Translations under genes and position numbers: made by a program | DNA from: Maribellus comscasis | GTDB lineage: Bacteria > Bacteroidota > Bacteroidia > Bacteroidales > Prolixibacteraceae | NCBI RefSeq assembly: GCF_009762775.1 | Contig: NZ_CP046401.1 | Location: 4,984,001 to 5,048,000, forward strand | DNA length: 64,000 bases | Reading direction: 5' to 3' | Notes under the pieces: generated by a model | What the model was told of the DNA's origin: nothing | Database searches by the model: none | The model's input: the letters and a program-made list of their open reading frames with translations, nothing else | In this document: one piece after another, positions 18,076 to 26,900 of the stretch | Position numbering within the stretch: position 1 is the first letter of the stretch | How the letters are laid out: every line of letters starts with the position of its first letter

Positions 18076-19182
18076 ATGAGAACAGTAATTATTAACGGGG
18101 CAAACGGATATGTTGCTTCAAACTTCATCAACAATTTATTAAAACAGCATTACGCGGTTATTGCTCTGGTTCGTGCAAATAAACAAGATCCGGAAGAAAG
18201 AATGAACGAAGTACTCGCGCATATTAATGATGGAAAGGAAATAAATGCTTCCAATCTTGAGGTTTACAACTATTCCTTAAACGACAAGAATTTTTCGATG
18301 GATGAAAATGTTCTAAAAAGCATTTTTAGTGGTAATGTCGATTATTTTCATTTTGCCGCCAGTTTAAAATACGATGAAAAATCAATTGACGAAATATTTT
18401 CTGCAAACATTGAAGGAGTTGAAAATTCAATTAAGGTTTTTTCGAAATATGCCATGAAAGACTCCCGCTTTTTTTACATCGGAACGGCCTATTCGTGTGG
18501 CAGGTTCAGCGGCCTGTTCGAGGAAAAATTTTATGGCAATAAAGATTTTTCTGAATTCAGAAATTACTATGAGCAATCGAAACGATTTGCGGAGAATATT
18601 GTCAGGGAAAATATTCGAAACAACGGACTGAATGGGCACATAATCAGGTTGTCACAGGTGGTAGGAAACAAGAAAACCGGCGTGACCAAAACCGATTACG
18701 GGATTTTCGATTTTGCCAAAAGGATTTACAACCTGGCCAACCGGTATCCCAATGAAATAGTGCGGGTACATGTTGATCCGGATGCTACACAAAATTTAAT
18801 TCCGATCGATACTGTTACAGGGCATTTAACCAGAGTAGTGGAAGAGAAAGAGATTCCTGAGATAATGAATTTTGTGTCAAAAAACCCGGTTCAGAATAGT
18901 TTTATTATCGATACCCTGAACCAGTTGGTGCCAATTCAAATTATCCCGGTAAAAACTCTGGAACGAAAAGATATGAACCCCATTGAAAGAATGATTTCTG
19001 CAGGAATGTCGTTTACTGAAAGTTACGCTTCAATCGACGTGTTATTTGATACGCGGCAAAAAGACAGGTTTCTGAAAAATACGGAAACAGGTCCCGATTA
19101 TAAATCTATTGCTAAAATGATGGAGTATTTTATCGAAACCCTTTCGGAAAAGAAAAAGAAACGGGAACACGAAGTTACCTGA
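18076..19182 (+). CDS. Extended SDR, fatty-acyl-reductase-like
   Basis: 368 residues. The N terminus INGANGYVASNFINNLL is the dinucleotide loop; VDYFHFAASLKYDE and NIEGVENSIKVF follow, and the catalytic Tyr-xxx-Lys is in YYEQSKRFAE. The layout matches the NAD_binding_4 (male sterility/acyl-CoA reductase) branch of extended SDRs. It could reduce an activated acyl chain to an aldehyde or alcohol; together with the lipid kinase and phosphatidyltransferase this hints at an unusual ether or alcohol lipid (inference). Confidence 0.7.
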   Translation: MRTVIINGANGYVASNFINNLLKQHYAVIALVRANKQDPEERMNEVLAHINDGKEINASNLEVYNYSLNDKNFSMDENVLKSIFSGNVDYFHFAASLKYDEKSIDEIFSANIEGVENSIKVFSKYAMKDSRFFYIGTAYSCGRFSGLFEEKFYGNKDFSEFRNYYEQSKRFAENIVRENIRNNGLNGHIIRLSQVVGNKKTGVTKTDYGIFDFAKRIYNLANRYPNEIVRVHVDPDATQNLIPIDTVTGHLTRVVEEKEIPEIMNFVSKNPVQNSFIIDTLNQLVPIQIIPVKTLERKDMNPIERMISAGMSFTESYASIDVLFDTRQKDRFLKNTETGPDYKSIAKMMEYFIETLSEKKKKREHEVT

Positions 19183-19236
19183 TAATGCAGGTTTGAAACT
19201 ACATTATAAATAATCATGTAATTAAACATAAAAACA

Positions 19237-19836
19237 ATGAAACAGATAATAGTAAAAGGCGAAAATATCGTTAACGTTCCCAATTTTATTAGTTTATACC
19301 GTCTTCTTGTATTTCCGGTTATTCTTTATATGGCACTTACCGGACATGAGAACTGGTTTGTAATTCTTTTGTGCATAAGTTTGGTCAGCGATGCTATTGA
19401 TGGAAGTATTGCACGCTACTTTAAACTTCAAACTAATTTTGGGGCTGCACTCGATAACCTGGCGGATATTTGTACTTACGCTATGGCTATTCTGGGTTTA
19501 TTCATTTTTAAATGGACTGAAATTGAACAGCATTCCTGGGTTTTATTCTTGTTTCTCGGAATATTTGTTCTTAGTTATATTGTCTCTTTTGCCCGGTTTG
19601 GAAAAATTCCTGGCCTACACCTTTATTCTGCAGTTTCTGCCGGGTATGCCCAAAGTATATTCTTTTTTGTGTTGTTTGTTTTTGGCTTTTATCCCTGGAT
19701 GTACTATCTGGTTGTTTCCTGGGGAATAATTGCTTACACCGAAAAAATAATTATCCTGTTTAAACTCGACGACATTAAAATCGGGGTAAAAGGATTATAC
19801 TGGTTAATAAAAAAGGAGAAGGAGCAAGCACACTAA
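19237..19836 (+). CDS. CDP-alcohol phosphatidyltransferase
   Basis: 199 residues with five or six transmembrane helices. The full family motif is present: Asp52-xx-Asp55-Gly56-xx-Ala59-Arg60, then Gly69-xxx-Asp73-xxx-Asp77. These enzymes move a phosphatidyl (or similar) group from a CDP-lipid to an alcohol such as glycerol-3-phosphate, serine or inositol phosphate. The acceptor cannot be told from sequence. It lies 2 nt before the DUF5686 gene and downstream of the CdsA-like gene that would make its donor. Confidence 0.9.
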   Translation: MKQIIVKGENIVNVPNFISLYRLLVFPVILYMALTGHENWFVILLCISLVSDAIDGSIARYFKLQTNFGAALDNLADICTYAMAILGLFIFKWTEIEQHSWVLFLFLGIFVLSYIVSFARFGKIPGLHLYSAVSAGYAQSIFFFVLFVFGFYPWMYYLVVSWGIIAYTEKIIILFKLDDIKIGVKGLYWLIKKEKEQAH

Positions 19837-19838
19837 CG

Positions 19839-22289
19839 ATGTTATATAAAATTAGTTTGGTCATTATCATGGTCATCACAAATCTTGGCGTTTTCGCACT
19901 GGAAATTACAGGATATGTAAAAGACAGGAAAAGCCAGGAACCAATACCTTTCTCGAATATTTGGGTTAAAGGCTCAACGAAGGGGACAATGTCTGACACA
20001 AATGGTCAGTTTATAATAAAGCTATCGCAGAATGATACGCTTTGCTTGTCTTCAGTCGGTTATCAAAAGTGGGAAATTCCTGCAAAAAAAATAACAGAGA
20101 GTCCGCTTATCGTTTTTATGGACGAAGAAGTACAGGAACTGGGTGAAGTGACTGTAAAACCCGAGGTTTCGCGTGCCAAAGTTTTGTTGAAACAAATTCA
20201 GGAAAGAAAAAAGGAAAACCGTGAAAACATACAAAAAGTTAGCGACTATAAAATGTTTGAGCGGACAACTGTTTATGTGGCAATCGATTCTGCTTCACGG
20301 GCAAACAGGATTATTAATAATTTAAATGAAGTTACAATGAAGCTGGATGGGCAGAGCCTTCGTTTCTCGCCTATTTATCTGGCTGAACTGGGAAAGAAAA
20401 ATTCATTTGGAAAAGACAGCATAGTTTACAACCGGAAAGACGGAATCTTCCCCAAACTGAACCAGACTATTGAAAGCCTGATTCTTTTGAACGTAGTTAT
20501 TGATATGGATTTCTATAAAGACCAGATTAATATCCTTGGCAGGGGAATAACATCGCCGTTAAGTAATTCTGCACAACTGCATTATGATTTTTATTTAAAT
20601 GACAGTACATATATTGACGATACAAAATATTTCAGTTTTTCATTTACGCCAAAAAACAAATACAACCCCCTCTTTACCGGGCGTTTTACTGTTGAAGACA
20701 GCACATTTGCACTGACCAGTATTTTTGCTTACGTACAGGAAAAAGCCAATATAAATTTTGTTAACGGGTTCAAATCAAATGTAAATTATTCCAAAACTTA
20801 CGATGATAAATGGTTTTATGACAATCAGGAAATTAGTTTAAACCTGGCGCTTTCACTAAACAAGGATACTGTTTCGAAATATGGTTCGCAGCGAATCGAC
20901 GAAATTTCGAGTGGTAATTGGTTGGTAACAAAAACAACACAATATTCCACATCAAAGCGATTAAATGAAATCAGGCCTGGTAACTGGAAAAACCAGCCCG
21001 AGTTTGCATCTTCCAACCATTTGGATGAAGGTACCTACATGCGGGTGGAGAAGTTAAAGGAGAACCCGGTAGTACAGGGAATTGATGCCATTGGAGGAAT
21101 GGTTTTAACCAGTTACATTGATGCAGGGAAAATAGAAATTGGGCCGGTGTTCGATATTTACAGCACCAATGCCATCGAGGGGCAGAGGTTTTCCATTCCG
21201 CTCCGAACCGGAGAAAAAATGTTCGAACGTTTTACCGTTGGAGGATTTTTAGGTTACGGAACAAAAAGTAAAGAGTTGAAATACGGGCTGAACTTTGCCT
21301 GGCAGCTTTTGCCAACCGACAAATTTATTATACGGGGAAACTATTCTGATGATTATAACCTTGTATCGCAGGATAAATACCTCCGGTTTATTAAAAAAAA
21401 TCCCAATACAAGGGGAAACGGAAACTTTATTGCAGCCATTACAAGCAAGGTGGAAAATCCCTATCTGAAGGAAGAAAAAAAATTTAATATGATATTTGAA
21501 TACAATGCCCGTGAAGACATTAGTTTTGAAGTTTCACCTTATTTTCTGCATAGTATAGAAACTCCGGATGTGCATTTTACGCGCAATAATGTGAATTATC
21601 ACACATATAATAATTACGGGATTTTATTTAATACAAGGCTGGCATTCGGCCAGTATTACGACCAATATTACTTTGCTCGTGTTTATTATATTGATGAAAC
21701 CCCGATAGTAAATCTGAGTATGGATATTGGCCAGACAAAATTACCAGGCAGTAATTCAGATAATTTTGGATTGTATGCCCAATTTCATGGCTCAGTCTCA
21801 GGGAAAGTAAACATGGGACTTACTTTTATGCGCTACATGGTAAACAGCGGCTACCTTTTTGGCGATGCGCCTTATGATTTACTGGATATGCCGGTAGGTT
21901 CCATGTCGTACGGATATGCAAAATACAGCTACAACCTGTTGCACCATGCGTCATTTGCACATAATCTATATACCAATGTTCATCTCGATTTCAATGGTGG
22001 AGGTATCATTCTAAACCGTATTCCTTTTATACGAAAACTGAAATTACGTGAAATGGTATCGTTAAAAACACATTACGGGAAACTTACCGGAAGTTATAAA
22101 CCGGTTTTCGATTTACCAGGATATTATACCACAGAAATGAGTAAACCCTATGCAGAAATTGGATTCGGACTGACCAATATTCTCAAAGTACTGCGTGTGG
22201 AATATGTTCGCCAGTTGGGGGGCACTTATCTCAACAGCGGCTTTACGGATAAAAACGGAATATTTTTCAGGGCTGAAATGAGTTTTTAA
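19839..22289 (+). CDS. DUF5686 outer-membrane protein with carboxypeptidase-regulatory-like domain
   Basis: 816 residues. A signal peptide (ISLVIIMVITNLGVFA) is followed at residues ~23-105 by a CarboxypepD_reg-like beta sandwich (GYVKDRKSQEPIPFSNIWV, DTNGQFII, SSVGYQKWEI). The long C-terminal part has alternating aromatic-rich strands and ends in FFRAEMSF, as outer-membrane barrels do. Domain order is that of DUF5686 proteins, common in Bacteroidota and of unknown role. As the last gene of the lipid cluster it may display or transport the cluster's product (inference). Confidence 0.85.
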   Translation: MLYKISLVIIMVITNLGVFALEITGYVKDRKSQEPIPFSNIWVKGSTKGTMSDTNGQFIIKLSQNDTLCLSSVGYQKWEIPAKKITESPLIVFMDEEVQELGEVTVKPEVSRAKVLLKQIQERKKENRENIQKVSDYKMFERTTVYVAIDSASRANRIINNLNEVTMKLDGQSLRFSPIYLAELGKKNSFGKDSIVYNRKDGIFPKLNQTIESLILLNVVIDMDFYKDQINILGRGITSPLSNSAQLHYDFYLNDSTYIDDTKYFSFSFTPKNKYNPLFTGRFTVEDSTFALTSIFAYVQEKANINFVNGFKSNVNYSKTYDDKWFYDNQEISLNLALSLNKDTVSKYGSQRIDEISSGNWLVTKTTQYSTSKRLNEIRPGNWKNQPEFASSNHLDEGTYMRVEKLKENPVVQGIDAIGGMVLTSYIDAGKIEIGPVFDIYSTNAIEGQRFSIPLRTGEKMFERFTVGGFLGYGTKSKELKYGLNFAWQLLPTDKFIIRGNYSDDYNLVSQDKYLRFIKKNPNTRGNGNFIAAITSKVENPYLKEEKKFNMIFEYNAREDISFEVSPYFLHSIETPDVHFTRNNVNYHTYNNYGILFNTRLAFGQYYDQYYFARVYYIDETPIVNLSMDIGQTKLPGSNSDNFGLYAQFHGSVSGKVNMGLTFMRYMVNSGYLFGDAPYDLLDMPVGSMSYGYAKYSYNLLHHASFAHNLYTNVHLDFNGGGIILNRIPFIRKLKLREMVSLKTHYGKLTGSYKPVFDLPGYYTTEMSKPYAEIGFGLTNILKVLRVEYVRQLGGTYLNSGFTDKNGIFFRAEMSF

Positions 22290-22556
22290 ATTCGATGTGA
22301 GAATAATATGATAAAAAGATTTAAAAATTGGAGTTGTTTGGGAAACATATTAGGAGTTAGGAACTCATATGTCAGGACTGTTATACACGAAATGGTGTCA
22401 AAAACAAAAGATGGAACATTTGAAAATATGGAGAATTTAAACACATGGTAAAATATTATCGGAAACCAGAAAGACAAATACCAGAGAATAAATAACCTTA
22501 TGAGTTGTTACCAAAAATAATCTTGCTAGATAATCGATTTAACTAATAATTAAAAC
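22290..22556. other. Intergenic DNA at the chromosome/element transition
   Basis: This A/T-rich stretch separates the DUF5686 gene from rteC. A 47-codon frame (22308-22451, MIKRFKNWSCLG) is possible, but it has no recognised relatives and no clear promoter. The left end of the conjugative element should lie at or left of here, yet no integrase gene, tRNA or convincing attachment repeat is visible. Confidence 0.4.
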
Positions 22557-23387
22557 ATGGTTGAATATGTTACCAAACTACGCAAAGAAACTGATGAATT
22601 AGTTGACCGTATCGAATCATCAGATTTCAATGTCCTGAAAAAATCATTGGAAGCTTCTCGTGTGCTCGCAGGGGCATTTGATCAGTTGAAGGCTTTTATC
22701 CTTTCATACCAGTTTAAAAGTGAAACGGAAGAGATCACTTTTTTTAAAGAAATAAAGCCAAAGTTGTGTTATCGTCTGATTTATTACAGAAAGCTTTACA
22801 ATATCGAGATGAACCGGCCTGCAGGAGTCGACAAACAAAAGGAGTATCTCTACGAAGAATTGAATGAGATAAACAAATATAATTTTAAACGGCTGGACTT
22901 TATCCGGTATTACCGTTCCGGCGCTGCGCACCTGGATTCTTTGTATTTCCTGCGTAGGAAGACAGACACAGAACAATATCTTGAAACCTTCTACTACGAA
23001 CTCGACCCAAATTTCTCCACCAACTACGATTTCAAGGTGGCGAAGATATTGTCCAATGACATGCTTTTGGCGTATCTGACACATGAGATGGAACTGTTGG
23101 ATAACAATGGGATAACTTCTCTCCCTTCAGGATTTCCTTTAATCAAACTAACCTGGAGAGGGACCAAAACTGAACTAATGGAACAACTCTACTGCTGGGA
23201 CAGCGCCAGTACCTTTGGAAACGTGCCGCTCACGCAACTATCTGACTATATTCAAAATGTTTTTAACATCCAGCTCGACAAAAACCTGTCACGCGCATTC
23301 AGCTACATGAAAATTCGTAATGTCCCTACTCCTTTTTTAGACAAACTGAAAGATGCACTGCTCAGACGTATGGGCAGAAGGAAATGA
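22557..23387 (+). CDS. rteC: RteC-family regulator of a CTnDOT-like element
   Basis: 276 residues, cytoplasmic and rich in charged helices. It matches RteC, the CTnDOT protein that activates the excision genes: the pattern EITFFKEIKPKLCYRLIYY, KRLDFIRYYRSGAAHLDSLYFLRR and LTHEMELL is typical. The C-terminal half (LTWRGTKTELMEQLYCW, AFSYMKIRNVPTPFLDKLK) resembles the winged-helix DNA-binding part. In CTnDOT rteC is induced by RteB; no rteA or rteB lies in this window. It precedes an HTH gene that may be its target or partner. Confidence 0.85.
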   Translation: MVEYVTKLRKETDELVDRIESSDFNVLKKSLEASRVLAGAFDQLKAFILSYQFKSETEEITFFKEIKPKLCYRLIYYRKLYNIEMNRPAGVDKQKEYLYEELNEINKYNFKRLDFIRYYRSGAAHLDSLYFLRRKTDTEQYLETFYYELDPNFSTNYDFKVAKILSNDMLLAYLTHEMELLDNNGITSLPSGFPLIKLTWRGTKTELMEQLYCWDSASTFGNVPLTQLSDYIQNVFNIQLDKNLSRAFSYMKIRNVPTPFLDKLKDALLRRMGRRK

Positions 23388-23468
23388 ATAATTAATACCG
23401 AGTATCTATTCATTTTTTCATGGCTGTTTCTCCCCAAAGCAGTCCTGTAAACCATTGAATAATAAGCT

Positions 23469-23536
23469 GTCGGGAATTATTTCAAAAAAAGTAGCACCGA
23501 CTTCCTTATCAGCCATGTGGATGGCTCCTAACTTTG
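23469..23536 (+). promoter_or_regulatory. Promoter of the excisionase-like HTH gene
   Basis: TAACTTTG (23529-23536) is a perfect TAnnTTTG -7 box 24 nt before the ATG at 23560. Upstream, GTCGG (23469-23473) and CCGAC (23497-23501) form an inverted repeat round an A-run, a possible RteC-binding or regulatory site. No good -33 TTTG was found, which fits a promoter that needs an activator. Confidence 0.55.
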
Positions 23537-23559
23537 CAGTAATTCAATGAGTTACAGCA

Positions 23560-23874
23560 ATGTTTATAGACAAGGAATATTTCGAGAGTTGGATGCAGCG
23601 TATCCTGTCAAAGCTTGATGAGGTTGCTGACAAGCTGGAGGGTTCCGGGGAGGAAGTCCCTTTATTTGATGGAGAAAAATTGTTGGACAACTACGATGTA
23701 TGCAAAATGCTCAATGTCAGCAAACGAACATTGCAACGTTACCGTTCTTCAGGCGAACTCCCCTTTCAAATGATCTATCACAAGACTTTTTATAAGGAAT
23801 CAGATGTCATGAAATTCATTGAAACCCATTTCAGCTGTTTCCACACACGGCGTAACCGAAAAGATAAAAAATGA
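23560..23874 (+). CDS. Excisionase-like helix-turn-helix protein
   Basis: 104 residues. The C-terminal half is a MerR/excisionase-type winged HTH: LLDNYDVCKMLNVSKRTLQ, then YRSSGELPFQMIYHKTFY and KESDVMKFIETHF. The N terminus is an amphipathic helix. Size and domain match the Xis2c/Xis2d proteins of CTnDOT-type elements, which assist excision and activate the tra promoter. Its position after rteC supports this. It could instead be a simple cargo regulator. Confidence 0.7.
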   Translation: MFIDKEYFESWMQRILSKLDEVADKLEGSGEEVPLFDGEKLLDNYDVCKMLNVSKRTLQRYRSSGELPFQMIYHKTFYKESDVMKFIETHFSCFHTRRNRKDKK

Positions 23875-23940
23875 GTTATTTGTTTTTGCTTTACCCGCTT
23901 CGTTGTTAAACGGTGCGGGTTGGGAAGTTAAAAGAAAAGT

Positions 23941-23972
23941 GCCGGTATAAGTTATAGAATACCGGCTCTTTT
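23941..23972. terminator. Bidirectional terminator
   Basis: GCCGGTAT (23941-23948) pairs with ATACCGGC (23959-23966). TCTTTTC follows on the plus strand and ACTTTTCTTTT on the minus strand. It lies between the convergent HTH gene (+) and the methylase-helicase gene (-) and can serve both. Confidence 0.75.
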
Positions 23973-23981
23973 CGTTGTATA

Positions 23982-26900
23982 CTATACTTTCAAACTTTTA
24001 GAAACAATGGGATTATCCGGTTTTGCAGAATGACCAATACCGGCAATAATAATTCTTCCGCCTGATGCTTCAGCAATTTCCTGTAAGCGTTCCGGTATTT
24101 TAGGTGACTTTTCCGGGTTATTCTTTTCGGGTGGAGGTAGCTTGCTTACAGTTTCATTAACCGGAGCAGATGTTTCCCCTTCCATTTCATCGGTTGATTT
24201 CAGCGACTGCTGAATTTTCCTTTCCAGCGTTGCCATTTCCGACTTTAATTCAGCCAATTCCGGTTCCTTTCGCCAGGTACTTTCCACCACTTCTTTGAGC
24301 ACAGGAATATCATTTGACAGTTTTTCGTTATCCGCTTTATAACGTTCTAACAGTCGTGGCATATTTTCCACCAATGCATGCAGAAAGTTTTGAGAGGCCA
24401 GCTTTGGGTCAACGGCCATCTGTCCGTTGTTGTATTGATAAAATATTTCTCCGTCGCCAAGGACAGAGAAGCGGTTTTGTATGAAATCAAGTCCGTCTTT
24501 ATTGGTGGTTTCACTTTTCACGTAAAGCGTGAAACCATACAGATTTCCAATCGGTTCATGTGCGTCATGTGTTTTGGCTGTACTGGCAATTTCATTCAGC
24601 TTTTTACCAATTATTTTGAAATCGCTGCCGGTAACGGCATCCAACTGTATCGGGTTACGGTATGAACCGTCTTCGTTGGTCTGAACGCGGGATTTGAAGT
24701 TCTCCATATCTTTGGAGATACGCTCAATAAGCCCTTTATTCCTTTCAACTGTTTGTGTAATATTCTCCAGCTTGTACCGGCTGGATGACTTTCCCCGGAC
24801 AAATGCCTGGCGTTCGCTTTCCAGTGCGGCTATTTTCTTTTCCAGCCTTGCTTTTTCCAACAGTTCTGTATTGCCCGATAAAATGGCCACATATTCTGAA
24901 AAGTTCATACCGCTTTTTTCGTCCATTGCCCCTTCATCAATGGTACGGCAGCCCAGGTTGTTGTTTTTTAGCTGTCGGATAAATAGCTGTTTGTTATGCA
25001 GCAGGCCAAACTTATACGCATCCAACGATTTTTCAACAGCATAAAGAATAACATCCACTTCATTTCCGGCAACTTTTTTAGCTATCTCGTTGCCTTTTCG
25101 TATCGCCCTGCCATCCCTCTGTTCCAAATCCGACGGACGCCACGGGCAGTCCAGGTGATGAACAGCTACGGCACGTTTCTGGGCGTTTACACCTGTTCCG
25201 AGCATTTCGGTCGAGCCAAACATTACCCGGATTCTCCCGTTGTTCATATCGGCTATCATCATTTTCCGGGCTTTCTCTGTTTTTGCCTCCTGGATAAAAC
25301 GTATTTCGTGTGCCGGGATGCCGTGGTCTTCCACCAGTTTGCGCTTAATTTCGCTGTAGGCATTCCACTGCCCCGGTTTATAGGTCCCCAAATCACTGAA
25401 CACAAATTGCGTCCCCTTCTGTCCGTTGTACCTTCGGTAATACCCGCTAATCATCTGGGCACAGTGGCTCGCCTTGTTGTCGATGTGGTCATCAAAGCGG
25501 GAATCGACCATACGCATATCCAGCGACATTTTGCGGGCATAATCAGTTGCAATCAGCATCTTTGCCTTTTCTTCCCGGTCATTCAGGGGAGCGCGGAACA
25601 ACAACGTTGCATCACCGGTTTTTGCAAACTGTACCAGGCGGTTGATAAAATCAACCTGGTCAGGTGTCGGCGGAATATTGTGCAGGATTTCATTTTTCTT
25701 AGGACGGTCGATTCCAATATCAGCAGCCGTCCTGTAGTCAGTAATCTCGGCGTAAAACTGGGCCAATTCCGGCACCTTAATAAAATACCGGAAACGCTCT
25801 TTCTGAACTATTTCATTGGTTACTGAAAACTCATAATCAATGCTTTTCTTTGCAAAAATAGCTGCCCATGCATCGAATGTTTTAATGTTTTGTCGTTCCA
25901 GTTCCTTTGGACGCAGGTACTTGAATAACAGGTACAATTCCGTTAAGGAATTGGAGATGGTGGTTCCTGAAAGGAAAGTTGCCCCCAAATCCCTGCCGGT
26001 GCGTTCCTGTATGGTGCGAAGCGCAAAAAGCATATTCAATGCCCGCTGACTGCCTTCGGGATTGCCCAGACCGGCTACCCGGTCGTGCCGGGTGTTAAAG
26101 GTCAGGTTCTTGAACTTGTGCGATTCATCCACATACAAATGGTCTATCCCCATTAGCCGGAAGTCAACAGCATCGTCCTTCCGGTTTTCAATGTTGAAAG
26201 TAATTTGTTTTAACCTGGCTTCCAGGTTCAGTTTACGTTTCACACAGCCTTTCAGCATGGCACGTGAAACTTCTTTACCCTGTCCTTTTAGGACTTCAAG
26301 GTTTTCCTCCACACTGTTGAGTTCTGCCTGTAAAATATCGCGCTGTACTTCCGGCGACTGGGGAATCATCCCAAACTGTTCATGTGTCAGGATTACAGCG
26401 TCCCAGTTGTTGTTTTTTATCTCATTGAAAATCCGTTGCCGGTTTTTGGGTGTAAAATCCTCCTTGCCCGGATACAGGACACGGGCATTGGGATAGGCTG
26501 TGCAGAAAGTTTTGGCAATCTCGTGGATATTGGCTTTCAACCCTGTAATCATCGGTTTGTTGACCAGCCCGAGACGTTTCTTTTCATAGGCACCGCAACA
26601 CATGATGAGCGTTTTCCCGCCACCGACTTCGTGGTCGCAAATACCGCCACCGTTGATTTTGTCCATCCAGATAGCATCTTTCTGGCTTCGGTAAAGGTTG
26701 TCGATGCCCAGCCCTTTCAGGTCAAGTCCCGGAAAATTTTGGTGCGAACCGTCATAAGCCGGGCGGACAAAACAGTTAAAAGTGCGGTTATACAAACCGG
26801 CCAGCCGGTCTTTGAACTCCGGCGATTGTTCCCGGAGCCAATCTGAGAAACCGTTGCGCATTTCATCGATACGGGTATTGGCAAGCTGGATGGCTTCCCC

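Noticed and set aside
22308-22451. 47-codon frame between DUF5686 and rteC
   Set aside because: No relatives recognised, no -7 box at a useful distance, and length is within chance expectation for A/T-rich DNA.
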